In this document: piece after piece, positions 54,690 through 63,848 of the stretch
Layout: each line of letters starts with the position of its first letter
How positions within the stretch are numbered: position 1 is the stretch's first letter
Source of the DNA: Paraglaciecola sp. L1A13
Lineage (GTDB): Bacteria; Pseudomonadota; Gammaproteobacteria; Enterobacterales; Alteromonadaceae
Reading direction: 5' to 3'
Assembly: GCF_009796745.1 (NCBI RefSeq)
Contig: NZ_CP047024.1
Location: 3,782,001-3,846,000 of the forward strand
Length of the DNA: 64,000 bases
Made by a program: the position numbers and the translations under genes
The notes under the pieces: generated by a model
The model's database searches: none
Told to the model about the DNA's origin: nothing
Seen by the model: the letters and a program-made list of their open reading frames with translations, nothing else

Positions 54690-56114
54690 ATGAGCGAAAT
54701 AAAAACTCAGTTGGTAGTGCTTGGTGCGGGCCCCGGTGGTTATTCCGCAGCTTTCCGTGCAGCCGACTTAGGTATCGAAACTGTAATTGTTGACGTAAAC
54801 AGCAAACTGGGTGGCGTATGCTTGAACGTAGGTTGTATACCTTCCAAAGCATTGCTTCACGTCGCGAAAGTCATAGAAGAAGCTAAAGCATTATCTGCTC
54901 ATGGCGTAGATTTTGGTGAACCAAAATTTGATCTAGACAAAATTCGTGGTTGGAAAGACAGTGTCGTTGACAAACTAACCGGTGGTCTTGCTGGTATGTC
55001 TAAAATGCGCAAAGTTAAGCATGTTCAAGGCTACGGAAAATTCACTGGTGCTAATACTCTTGAAGTTGTTGGCGACGATGGCAAAACAACCATTTCTTTC
55101 GATAATGCAATTATCGCGGCTGGTTCTGAGCCTGTTAGTTTGCCTTTTATCCCACAAGATGATCCTCGTGTAATTGACTCAACTGGCGCACTAGAGATGG
55201 CTGACATCCCTGGAAAAATGCTCGTATTGGGTGGTGGTATTATCGGTCTTGAAATGGGCACGGTATACAGCGCGCTAGGGTCAAAAATCGATGTGGTAGA
55301 GTTCTTGGACCAATTGGTTCCAGCGGCTGATAAAGACATCGTTAAAATTTATCAAAAAACCGTTAAAGATAAATTCAACATCATGCTTGAAACCAAGGTA
55401 ACAGCGGTTGAAGCAAAAGATGACGGTTTGTATGTCACGTTTGAAGGTAAACAAGCGCCAGCAGAACCCGTTAAATACGACAAAGTATTAGTCGCTGTTG
55501 GCCGTCGCCCTAACGGTAAGTTAGTTGACGCTGACAAAGCAGGCGTAACGGTCGATGAGCGCGGCTTTATCAATGTTGATAAGCAAATGCGTACCAACGT
55601 TAGCAGTATCTTTGCGATCGGTGATTTAGTAGGTCAGCCTATGCTAGCCCATAAAGCTGTACATGAAGGCCATGTAGCTGCCGAAGTTATCTCTGGTATG
55701 AAGCATTACTTCGACCCTAAATGTATACCGTCAGTTGCTTATACCGAACCAGAAATGGCATGGGTTGGTTTAACTGAAAAAGAAGCAAAAGAACAAGGTG
55801 TTAGCTATGAAACAGCTAGTTTCCCTTGGGCGGCTTCTGGTCGTGCGATTGCCTCTGCTGCCACTAACGGTATGACTAAGCTTATTTTCGATAAAGACAC
55901 ACACCGCATTATCGGTGGTGCCATTGTTGGAACGAATGCGGGTGAAATGTTGGGTGAAATCGGTCTTGCTATCGAAATGGGTGCTGATGCAGAAGATATC
56001 GCATTAACTATCCATGCGCATCCTACATTGAATGAGTCTATTGGTTTAGCCGCTGAAATGTATGAAGGTAGCATTACAGATTTGCCTAATCCAAAAGCGA
56101 AGAAGAAGAAGTAA
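54690..56114 (+). CDS. lpdA: Dihydrolipoamide dehydrogenase (E3)
   Basis: The 474-residue flavoprotein starts after GAGGTCAAA. It has the FAD motif VVLGAGPGGYSAAFRAADLG, the redox disulfide GGVCLNVGCIPSKALLH, the NAD motif LVLGGGIIGLEMGTVYSALG, the second FAD motif IFAIGDLVGQPMLAHKA and the C-terminal His-Glu pair in HAHPTLNESIGLAAEM. It reoxidises dihydrolipoyl groups of E2 using NAD. E. coli Lpd has 474 residues, the same length. Confidence 0.98.
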   Translation: MSEIKTQLVVLGAGPGGYSAAFRAADLGIETVIVDVNSKLGGVCLNVGCIPSKALLHVAKVIEEAKALSAHGVDFGEPKFDLDKIRGWKDSVVDKLTGGLAGMSKMRKVKHVQGYGKFTGANTLEVVGDDGKTTISFDNAIIAAGSEPVSLPFIPQDDPRVIDSTGALEMADIPGKMLVLGGGIIGLEMGTVYSALGSKIDVVEFLDQLVPAADKDIVKIYQKTVKDKFNIMLETKVTAVEAKDDGLYVTFEGKQAPAEPVKYDKVLVAVGRRPNGKLVDADKAGVTVDERGFINVDKQMRTNVSSIFAIGDLVGQPMLAHKAVHEGHVAAEVISGMKHYFDPKCIPSVAYTEPEMAWVGLTEKEAKEQGVSYETASFPWAASGRAIASAATNGMTKLIFDKDTHRIIGGAIVGTNAGEMLGEIGLAIEMGADAEDIALTIHAHPTLNESIGLAAEMYEGSITDLPNPKAKKKK

Positions 56115-56146
56115 ATACGGCCGAGGAACTGCTTAGTTCCGTTGCC

Positions 56147-56175
56147 AAAAAGGGCCTTCGAAGGCCCTTTTTTAT
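56147..56175 (+). terminator. Terminator of lpdA
   Basis: AAAAAGGGCCTT and AAGGCCCTTTTT are complementary arms around CG (the central bases open as the loop), running into a six-T tract. A smaller hairpin (GGAACTGCTTAGTTCC) precedes it. Confidence 0.9.
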
Positions 56176-56409
56176 TGCCTTTGAACCTGAAAAATATCTC
56201 TTTTTATCGTCAGCTGCGTCGAAATAGCAAGTTATTCAGCTAAACGACTTATGTTACAAATTTTCACACTTATTCATCCAAGGTTTTTGCACTCGTCTCA
56301 AGTTGTCATTAGACTGCTGACTGCTAAAAACGACAGAAAAAAAGTGAGTACACCGCCCCCTAAAGGTACTTTAGGCATAATCGTGTATCATCACTTCACA
56401 AGGAAAAAT

Positions 56410-58491
56410 ATGAAAAAGCTATCTTTAGTAGCAATGAGCGTATGCATTGCTTTGGGTCTTAGCGCATGCAGTCCTGCGCCAGAACAAAAATCAGAAAACA
56501 AGCAAGAGGCAACGAAAGTTGTTGAGAAGAAAGCCCCTGTACTATCTGGTATTGATTTAACCGCGATCGATGAAACTGTCCGTCCACAAGACGATTTATT
56601 TCGTCATGTAAACGGTACTTGGTTAGAAAACACAGAGATCCCCGGCGATAAGTCGACCTACGGTGTATTCAATGTCTTATACGATAACACGCAAGATAAT
56701 CTGAAAGCGCTTATCCAAGAAGCTGCGGACACTGATACCAAAAAAGGGTCTAACACTCAAAAGTTAGGCGACATGTACAACAGCTATATGGATGTTGATC
56801 TCGCTAACAAATTAGGCCTTTCTCCCTTGCAAGCCGAGCTTGATAGCATCAATAATATCAGTGATATGAAACAAGTATCAGCTAAGTTTGGTGAACTATA
56901 TACAAAAGGTATTGGTGGTATATTCAATTTTTATGTATCTCCGGACGCGAAAAATCCTGAAGTGGTGGGCATGTACTTAATCCAAGGTGGTTTAACGCTA
57001 CCTGATCGCGATTATTACAGCAAAAACGAAGATAAATTTGTGAAATTTCGCGAAGCTACACAAAAGTATATGGCTGACTTGCTTACCACCGCTGGCGCTG
57101 AAGACTCTGAAATGGCCGCTAGCGACTTAATGGATTTAGAAAAAGACATTGCCTCTAAACACATTTCTCGTGTTGAAAGTCGCGATGCAGAAAAGAACTA
57201 TAACAAGCGCAGTGCCGAAGAAGTAAAGAGCCTAATGGGTAGTAGCTTTGATTGGCAGGCATATGCAGATGCGAGTGGCATTGGTAGTGTTGAGGAAATC
57301 ATCGTGCGCAATATGCCGTATTTTGAAGCCGTTGGTGAAATTTACGCGAATCATGACGTGCAAGTGTGGAAAAACTATCTTACTTACAACCTTGTTGATG
57401 CATATGCATCGCAATTAAACGAAGAGCTGGTAAACCTGCATTTTGATTTTCATTCAAAAACATTAAATGGTATTCCAGAACAACAACCTCGCTGGAAACG
57501 CGCCGTTGCCGCTACCAGTAGTGTCTTAGGTGAAGTGCTAGGCCAACAATATGTTGAACGTCATTTTACGCCTGAAGCTAAAGCAAAAATGGATGAGTTA
57601 GTTAAAAATCTAACCAAAGCTTACGGTGAAAGCATCGATACATTAGATTGGATGTCGCCTGAAACCAAAAAAGCCGCCCGTGAAAAGCTCGCTAAGTTTA
57701 CACCTAAAATTGGTTACCCTGATAAATGGCGCAGTTACGATGATTTAACAATTCATGCGGATGACTTAGTTGGCAATTACATTCGTTATTTCGAATTTGA
57801 TCATGCAGTTGACGTTGCTAAAATCGGCAAACCTGTTGATAAAGCAGATTGGGGCATGACGCCGCAAACCATCAACGCCTATTACAGCCCAGTGCGCAAT
57901 GAAATTGTCTTCCCCGCAGGGATCCTACAATCACCTTTCTTCGACATGACTGCTGACGACGCAGTTAACTACGGTGCTATAGGTGCTGTTATAGGGCATG
58001 AAATTGGTCACGGATTTGACGACCAAGGTTCTAAATACGATGGTGATGGTAATTTACGCAGTTGGTGGAGTGATGCGGATCGCAGTGCATTTGATGTTTT
58101 GGGCAAAAAACTCGTTGCTCAGTTTGATGCCTTTGAGCCCATCCCTGATCAACACGTGAATGGTGAGCTTACCCTTGGCGAGAATATCGGCGATTTAGCA
58201 GGTGTAACCATTGGGTATAAGGCCTATCACATGTCTCTTGGAAATGACGAGGGTAAAGTCATTGACGGCTTAACGGGCGACCAGCGCTTCTTTATGGGTT
58301 ATGCCCAAGTATGGCGTAGCAAAATGCGTGAGGATGCATTACGTGCTCGTTTGCTGAGCGACCCTCATTCACCTGGCGAGTACCGTGTGAATGGTATCGT
58401 AGGTAACGTAGATGCCTTTTATCAAGCCTTTGATGTTAAAGAAGGCGATAAGATGTATCTGTCGCCAGAAGACCGCGTTAAAATTTGGTAA
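56410..58491 (+). CDS. M13-family zinc metallopeptidase lipoprotein (PepO/neprilysin-like)
   Basis: I chose the ATG at 56410, with AAGGA 5-6 bases upstream, because it starts a lipoprotein signal (MKKLSLVAMSVCIALGLSAC, lipid-linked Cys20). The 693-residue protein matches family M13: VRPQDDLFRHVNGTWLENTEIP near the start, NAYYSPVRNEIVFPAGILQ, the zinc motif VIGHEIGHGFDDQGSKYDGDG (His530, Glu531, His534), the third ligand in GENIGDLAGV and RVNGIVGNVDAFYQAF at the end. It is probably a periplasmic or surface-anchored endopeptidase acting on short peptides. Confidence 0.95.
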   Translation: MKKLSLVAMSVCIALGLSACSPAPEQKSENKQEATKVVEKKAPVLSGIDLTAIDETVRPQDDLFRHVNGTWLENTEIPGDKSTYGVFNVLYDNTQDNLKALIQEAADTDTKKGSNTQKLGDMYNSYMDVDLANKLGLSPLQAELDSINNISDMKQVSAKFGELYTKGIGGIFNFYVSPDAKNPEVVGMYLIQGGLTLPDRDYYSKNEDKFVKFREATQKYMADLLTTAGAEDSEMAASDLMDLEKDIASKHISRVESRDAEKNYNKRSAEEVKSLMGSSFDWQAYADASGIGSVEEIIVRNMPYFEAVGEIYANHDVQVWKNYLTYNLVDAYASQLNEELVNLHFDFHSKTLNGIPEQQPRWKRAVAATSSVLGEVLGQQYVERHFTPEAKAKMDELVKNLTKAYGESIDTLDWMSPETKKAAREKLAKFTPKIGYPDKWRSYDDLTIHADDLVGNYIRYFEFDHAVDVAKIGKPVDKADWGMTPQTINAYYSPVRNEIVFPAGILQSPFFDMTADDAVNYGAIGAVIGHEIGHGFDDQGSKYDGDGNLRSWWSDADRSAFDVLGKKLVAQFDAFEPIPDQHVNGELTLGENIGDLAGVTIGYKAYHMSLGNDEGKVIDGLTGDQRFFMGYAQVWRSKMREDALRARLLSDPHSPGEYRVNGIVGNVDAFYQAFDVKEGDKMYLSPEDRVKIW

Positions 58492-58514
58492 TATAAATTA
58501 AATACCAACATCAT

Positions 58515-58550
58515 AGCCAACTCGGATATCACATCTGAGTTGGCTTTTTT
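58515..58550 (+). terminator. Terminator of the M13 peptidase gene
   Basis: AGCCAACTCGGAT and ATCTGAGTTGGCT form a 13-bp stem with one mismatch around ATCAC, followed by TTTTT. It lies 24 bases after the stop. Confidence 0.88.
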
Positions 58551-58657
58551 ATGCGTGGCTTTGTGCTAGGCATTTGTGTTGGTACGTTAATTTTAACACT
58601 CCATCATTGTTAGCAGTACCATTTTACCTCAGCTCATCGTAAACTTTAATCAATCAA

Positions 58658-58924
58658 GTGATTGAGAACCCTGTATTGCAACAACTCGAAATATTCCACA
58701 TAGACAGCCCTTGTATTGGTATATGCCAGTCGGGTCCTCGTGGGTATTGTCTAGGGTGTTACCGTTCTAGAGAGGAACGTTTGCACTGGATTAACTTGGA
58801 CGATCACGTTAAGAGCAAAATCGTTAAAGCGTGTGCATTACGTAAAAAGCGCGCATTTGCCCGCAAGCGCAGCACAGAAACCGTTGTCTCTGAAGATCCT
58901 GTTCAAGGCAATTTGCTCGATTAA
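58658..58924 (+). CDS. DUF1289 Cys-rich small protein
   Basis: The 88-residue protein contains the DUF1289 signature DSPCIGICQSGPRGYCLGCYRSREER, that is CxxxC-8-CxxC, followed by a basic tail (LRKKRAFARKRS). The four cysteines probably bind a metal ion, most likely zinc. The frame starts with GTG at 58658 without a clear ribosome-binding site; a start a few codons later is possible. The stop codon overlaps that of the convergent hydrolase fragment (TTAA, 58921-58924). The family function is unknown. Confidence 0.78.
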   Translation: MIENPVLQQLEIFHIDSPCIGICQSGPRGYCLGCYRSREERLHWINLDDHVKSKIVKACALRKKRAFARKRSTETVVSEDPVQGNLLD

Positions 58925-59862
58925 ACGACTCTTTGGTTCGGCTCAAGATCATTGTTTGTCAATGATGCGACTTGAGCAATATCACCAACTATCTGTTGCC
59001 ATAGCTCAGTCGGCAAGGTGTGTCCCATGCCGGCATAAACCCGAAGTTTTGCGCCTGAAATGGCACTAGCAGTTGCATGCCCGTTACTGACTGGCAACAT
59101 AGGATCTGCATCACCATGAATAACCAACGTAGGAAGTGACAACGCGTTTAACGCCTATGTTCTGTCTTTGGCAGCTAATATTGCGGCAAATTGTCGCAAC
59201 ACACCTTGTGAACTAACTCCTCGGTCATATGCTTTGTTAATCAATTTAGACGTACGTAACCAATCAAATGTATAGAAATTTCCATGTAGGGTTCGCCAAA
59301 ATTCAATGCCACTAGCAATACCTTTATCCCGTTTTTTAGGCATGGGTTTAAGTAATTTAAGGACGACGTCCTTATTCGGTTTATGCAACTTTTTATTACC
59401 TGTACTGGACATAATTGACGTTAGACTTAATACCTTTTGTGGATATTCAATCGCTAAAATTTGAGCAATCATGCCACCCATAGACGCACCAACAATATGC
59501 GCTTTAGGCACATTTAAGTATTCCATTAAACAAACAACGTCGTTCGCCATATCAAGTAACGTGTAAGGAATAGGTATCTGCGCACCGAGCAAACCGCTTG
59601 CAATAAGTTGCAATAAATTTGGCGTAAACTGGTCGTCGATGTATGTACTTTCCCCTACATCTCGATTATCGAAACGGATAACCCAAAAACCGTGTTCTGC
59701 AATTAGTTGGCAAAACTCATCTTCCCAGAAAATACGCTGAGCGCCGAGTCCCATAATCAACACCAAAGGTATGTTCTGTTTGGTGCCGAAAGTATCGTAT
59801 GCAATCTGAAGAGGTACTGTATTGTTTTTGCAATTTAGTTCGATTAACTGGGTCTTTGTCAT
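58921..59862 (-). pseudogene. Alpha/beta hydrolase interrupted by a single in-frame TAG
   Basis: From the ATG at 59862 the frame runs 235 codons to TAG at 59157-59155, then continues without frame change (ALNALSLPTLVIHGDADPM) to TAA at 58921, for about 313 codons in total. The first part has the oxyanion-type VLIMGLGAQRIFWEDEF, RFDNRDVGES and the nucleophile elbow VGASMGGMIAQ. The part beyond the TAG holds the catalytic Asp (HGDADPMLP) and His (GMGHTLP). A product ending at TAG would lack two catalytic residues. A CAG-to-TAG or similar nonsense change is likely; sequencing error or read-through is possible. Confidence 0.82.
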
Positions 59863-60034
59863 AAAAATTGTAACCTAAATCAGTTTTTAGCCCATGGTAT
59901 GCGCAAAAATATGGCCATACCAAGATAGAATAACGTTTAACACTGTTATCTTTCTGGCTATGCAAAATGACTTTAGTTCCGCATATCTCATTCCATGCTT
60001 ATACTGAACCTAAAACACTAAAAGGGAACGTTAC

Positions 60035-60862
60035 ATGTTATCTGCTGAAGAATATGCCCTTCACGCCACTCAATCTTTCACCCTACCGCAAACGTGTGTT
60101 CAGCTCCGACGTCTGCTTGATAATGATAAATCCGACTCCAACGACATAGCTAAGATAATATCTAATGATCCAGCTCTTGGTGCAAAGCTCCTTAAGTTAG
60201 CCAACAGCGCTCTATTTCGCTTCGAATATCAAATCGACGATATTGACAAAGCGATAACTGTTGTAGGGGGAGAAGCCCTGTACAATTTAATGATGGCAGA
60301 AACCGCCAGTTCTGCATTCGAGCACTTCAGCAATGATGCGATCGATTTACGACGTTTTTGGCTGCAAAGTGTTTACGCTGGGTTAGTTGCAAAACATCTG
60401 GCCAAAATTGCTGGTATTCGCACCAGTGGACGTTATTTTGTAATCGGTTTACTGCATAATATTGGAGAGCTGATAGTGGCAGTCAACACGCCTAATTTTG
60501 CGGCACAATGTTCTCAATATAGTACCGAGGTACCTCCCTGGGAACGCCAAAAGCTTGTACTTGGCTTCTGTTACACCGACTGTACTCATGCGTTACTAAA
60601 GCAATGGAACCTACCGCTGAATTTGTACCAAGGACTGCCTAAGACCCACACTGAAATGGTTGATTGCAGTCAAGCAGATGGATTGATGTTTATAGTGTAC
60701 CGAGCGGCATTAGTATTGGTTGAACCTGAGAAATTTAATTTTTCGAATTTAATTCCCCTTTCGTTACTGCAAAAGATGGGGCTAACGGAACAAGACATTA
60801 TCGACAGCATGAAATTTGCTCAAATGGAAGCTGCAACACTGATAAGTGTACTACGCTCTTAA
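60035..60862 (+). CDS. HDOD-domain signalling protein
   Basis: The 275-residue protein starts after GGAACGTTAC and has the HDOD pattern: FTLPQTCVQLRRLLDNDKSDSNDIAKIISNDPALGAKLLKLANSALF over about residues 15-62, in adjoining blocks, then IDKAITVVGGEALYNLM and GLLHNIGELIVA. The HD pair is replaced by HN (residues LLHNIG), as in many HDOD domains, so it is probably a protein-interaction module and not a phosphodiesterase. HDOD proteins occur in signalling and motility contexts. It stands alone here with no receiver or output domain. Confidence 0.88.
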   Translation: MLSAEEYALHATQSFTLPQTCVQLRRLLDNDKSDSNDIAKIISNDPALGAKLLKLANSALFRFEYQIDDIDKAITVVGGEALYNLMMAETASSAFEHFSNDAIDLRRFWLQSVYAGLVAKHLAKIAGIRTSGRYFVIGLLHNIGELIVAVNTPNFAAQCSQYSTEVPPWERQKLVLGFCYTDCTHALLKQWNLPLNLYQGLPKTHTEMVDCSQADGLMFIVYRAALVLVEPEKFNFSNLIPLSLLQKMGLTEQDIIDSMKFAQMEAATLISVLRS

Positions 60863-60980
60863 TTGCCAAAAGCTAGCCTAAAGTTCTAGACATTGGCCGC
60901 GTATAGGGATGCATTTTATACTCCAGTTAGTTATAATGCCGTGCATCATCCTACATATACTCATCTTACTTCGAAGAATA

Positions 60981-61769
60981 ATGTTCAGATACCTAATTTT
61001 GCTGGCTCTGTGTTTCCCCTGTCATGCTCAGATTAACATTATGCGTTCTCTCTATATGTCGGACAGCGTTGGCTCGCTTCCAGAATCTGGTAGCAATATT
61101 TCAGCTACCGGTGAATTAGGTATACTGGCCAACAAAGGCAACACCAACTCCTCGAGTATAAACGCCAAATTTAACATTAGTCACGAACTAGAAAAGTGGA
61201 GTTATCAAGCTATCGCCAGTACCCGTTATAAAACCTCTGAAGAGGACGATGACGGGCAAGAGTATGATGTGACAACTGCACAGAAGAACTTTATCTCAAC
61301 TCAAATTGATTTCAAACTTGCTTCCCCTGATGAACGTATATTCATCTATGCTGAATACGAAAATGATCGTTTCGATGTTTATGATTACCAAACGTTAGTC
61401 GCTAGTGGCTGGAGTGAACGCTTATGGCGCGATGAATTCAGTGAATTTAAGTATAGCGTCGGGCCGGGCTACGCCATTGCTGAAGCAAGAAATGATGAAG
61501 AGAATGATGACTTGCAAGGTGTCATCCTGCGGACCGCTTTGGAGTACACTTTAGAAATTTCAAAGTCGGCACAGTTTCGTCAGTTTATCAGCACTGAAAC
61601 CGACCCCGAATACACCAGAACAAAATCTGAGACGTCACTTTCCACTAAAATTTTTGGCTCATTAGCCATGAAGTTATCGTTTATTATGGAACACAATAGT
61701 AATGCAGAAGTGTCCCAAGAGAGCTTAGACACGGAAACTGCTGTGACGCTTGTTTACCATTTTTTTTAA
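60981..61769 (+). CDS. DUF481 (YdiY-like) outer-membrane protein, copy 1
   Basis: I chose the ATG at 60981 because it starts a signal sequence (MFRYLILLALCFPCHAQ); the frame is open upstream to 60909 but is less plausible. The 262-residue protein has the DUF481 beta-barrel pattern: GELGILANKGNTNSSSINAKF, the recurrent EYENDRF and GWSERLW, YSVGPGYAIAEA and an aromatic C-terminus (VYHFF). A paralogue follows 47 bases downstream. Related proteins are surface beta-barrels of unknown function. Confidence 0.83.
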   Translation: MFRYLILLALCFPCHAQINIMRSLYMSDSVGSLPESGSNISATGELGILANKGNTNSSSINAKFNISHELEKWSYQAIASTRYKTSEEDDDGQEYDVTTAQKNFISTQIDFKLASPDERIFIYAEYENDRFDVYDYQTLVASGWSERLWRDEFSEFKYSVGPGYAIAEARNDEENDDLQGVILRTALEYTLEISKSAQFRQFISTETDPEYTRTKSETSLSTKIFGSLAMKLSFIMEHNSNAEVSQESLDTETAVTLVYHFF

Positions 61770-61816
61770 TTCGCCATTGCCCTAACAAATTTAATTTTCA
61801 ACTTTAGGATATTTTT

Positions 61817-62554
61817 ATGAAAAAAACGCTTATCGCCACCGGACTACTACTCACCGGAAATGCCTTCGCCCAAGAAGAAGTTAAACCATTTACTATGGAT
61901 GGCGAGCTAGGCTTTATCGCTACGTCGGGTAATACTGAAACCACCTCTTTAAATGCAAAATTGTCTGCTCACCAAGAGCTAGAACAATGGAGCAATGATT
62001 TCTTGTTTGAAGGGTTATACAAGAATGACGATGTCGCCATTGACGACGATACCAGCGAAAAACAAACCACCGCCCAAAAATTCTTTATATCGGGTCAAGG
62101 TAACTACAAGTTAGCTAACCCTGATCACCGTTTATTCGCATTCGGTTCGTACGAAGATGACCGTTTCAGCAGCTTTAATTATCAATCAACGGTTGCAGCT
62201 GGTTGGAGCCAAAAGTTGTGGGACAACGAAACCACAAAATTTGAATACAGTGTGGGTCCTGGTTACTCATTTGCTGAAACTGCTGAAGGCGAAGACGCAG
62301 ACAGCGCCATTGTTCGTGGTGCTTTAGGCTTCAATTGGAAAATTTCTGATACGGCCACATTTAAACAAACAATGAGTACGGAAGTCGGTGAAGATAACAC
62401 CAAGTCAAAATCAATTACTTCGCTATCAGCAAAGATAAACAGCTCCTTGTCGATGAAGTTGACTTTCACCTTGGATCACAACTCCAACGTGACGAGCGAT
62501 ACAGAGAAGCTAGATACACAAACGGCCGCAACCATCGTTTACACGTTCTTCTAA
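61817..62554 (+). CDS. DUF481 (YdiY-like) outer-membrane protein, copy 2
   Basis: This 245-residue protein starts with a clear signal peptide (KKTLIATGLLLTGNAFA) after AGGATATTTTT. It shares the blocks GELGFIATSGNTETTSLNAKL, SYEDDRFSSFNYQSTVAAGWS, YSVGPGYSF and TIVYTFF with the upstream copy, so the pair arose by tandem duplication. Strand periodicity and the terminal Phe indicate an outer-membrane barrel. Conditions of use are unknown. Confidence 0.88.
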   Translation: MKKTLIATGLLLTGNAFAQEEVKPFTMDGELGFIATSGNTETTSLNAKLSAHQELEQWSNDFLFEGLYKNDDVAIDDDTSEKQTTAQKFFISGQGNYKLANPDHRLFAFGSYEDDRFSSFNYQSTVAAGWSQKLWDNETTKFEYSVGPGYSFAETAEGEDADSAIVRGALGFNWKISDTATFKQTMSTEVGEDNTKSKSITSLSAKINSSLSMKLTFTLDHNSNVTSDTEKLDTQTAATIVYTFF

Positions 62555-62569
62555 ACGAGCATATTTAAG

Positions 62570-62605
62570 CACAAAAAAAGGCAACTTAGGTTGCCTTTTT
62601 TTGTG
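62570..62605. terminator. Bidirectional terminator between DUF481 copy 2 and the barrel gene
   Basis: ACAAAAAAAGGCAAC and GTTGCCTTTTTTTGT are complementary around CTTAG, with A and T runs on both sides. It separates the convergent genes and can serve both. Confidence 0.9.
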
Positions 62606-62618
62606 CCTGTTATTTTAC

Positions 62619-63848
62619 TTAACGCCATCTAAATTGAACGACACCTAGGGTCTGTCGTTGGTCTTGCTTTGGCTGCTCGGCCAATGTTGCACGATTGTAG
62701 GCGCGATTGTGGTTAACGTGTTGTTCTAACCCTAATTGCCAACTTTTATTAATATTGTAACGCCAAGCGATGGTCAAACCCCTGCCGTTACTTTTATTAA
62801 TATCATTGGGGAAAATATCGTCTTCAGTTACCCTAAAATTATCAATACGGGCACTTACACGGTGTGCACCAAGCTTATGGCTGTACATCAAGTACCATGC
62901 ATCAAAGTTGATATAAACAAAGCGCTGACCCATCACACTACTGCCAGTTAACCACTGAGCAATAAGCCTCGCGTTCGAAGTAAAATCATGTGAGAAAGCC
63001 AACGAATGAAATTTCGTTCGCCAAGCGTATAAGCGCTGATGATTCACTACATTTGGATCGGCCTGATTATCGTACAAATAATAACGCAACTGCGTTTTTT
63101 TATAATAGCTAAGATGTGCCCCTAAATAAAATCCAACGCGCCCATCAAGTTCATGAAAAGGCTCAACGTAAGATGGATGAAAAATACCATCCGGGTCATT
63201 TACGGTTGGGTAGTTGGCAAATATCAGCCTGTCATTTTGTAGACTTTGTCGGTCGTGCATGGCGAACCCTCGCCAACTCAAAATTGTACCTAATGTATCA
63301 TTTCCCTTAAATGCCCCTACGAGTACTTCCCAGGATAACGGGCTTCGACTGCTTCGACCCGAGTTATACAACGACACCTCAACGCCTGCGACGCGTAGTT
63401 CTTCGCCTACCCAACTATTAATAGACGATTGTGTATAGGTATATGGAGATAACCAGCCAATATCAACGTTTTCTAGAGACATCCTGGGATAAAAAAATCC
63501 GGCCCGCGCTTTAAACCGCGCAGAACCAATAGACAAGGGTTTATAGTTCACAACGGCTTGAGTCACCCCCAGATGCTGTTCACCGTTTTGATAAACGTTG
63601 GCTACTACGTTATAAGACAAACTAGAGGTAAATTTACCTTTAACGTTCGCCAAGCCTTGCTGTAAATTCAAGCCGTCATCTTGATATTGAACTATACCGG
63701 TTCCACCATCAAGCCAAGGAAGCTGACCGTCCGCTTTAACAACATTAGCTTGTACTAATCCGCTAAATTGTTGCGCATTGACCATAGTCAGCTCAGTGAA
63801 TACAGCCAACAGGCCCAACATGACTCGCTTAAAAAACACTTCACTCAT
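62619..63848 (-). CDS. Porin-like outer-membrane beta-barrel protein
   Basis: The 409-residue protein has a signal sequence (FKRVMLGLLAVFTELTMVNAQ) and many alternating beta strands ending in WR (TLGVVQFRWR). Blocks such as ARFKARAGFFYPRMSLENVDIGW and RHSLAFSHDF-like strands fit a 14-16 strand barrel; I cannot name the family. Its ATG overlaps the upstream stop codon as ATGA, so translation is coupled to that gene. It is probably an outer-membrane channel or structural protein. Function unknown. Confidence 0.72.
   Translation of the reverse strand: MSEVFFKRVMLGLLAVFTELTMVNAQQFSGLVQANVVKADGQLPWLDGGTGIVQYQDDGLNLQQGLANVKGKFTSSLSYNVVANVYQNGEQHLGVTQAVVNYKPLSIGSARFKARAGFFYPRMSLENVDIGWLSPYTYTQSSINSWVGEELRVAGVEVSLYNSGRSSRSPLSWEVLVGAFKGNDTLGTILSWRGFAMHDRQSLQNDRLIFANYPTVNDPDGIFHPSYVEPFHELDGRVGFYLGAHLSYYKKTQLRYYLYDNQADPNVVNHQRLYAWRTKFHSLAFSHDFTSNARLIAQWLTGSSVMGQRFVYINFDAWYLMYSHKLGAHRVSARIDNFRVTEDDIFPNDINKSNGRGLTIAWRYNINKSWQLGLEQHVNHNRAYNRATLAEQPKQDQRQTLGVVQFRWR

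Noticed and set aside
59911..59955. TATGGCCATA palindrome and ATAAC...GTTAT repeat upstream of the HDOD gene
   Set aside because: Short and isolated; no known operator matches and similar palindromes occur by chance at this length.
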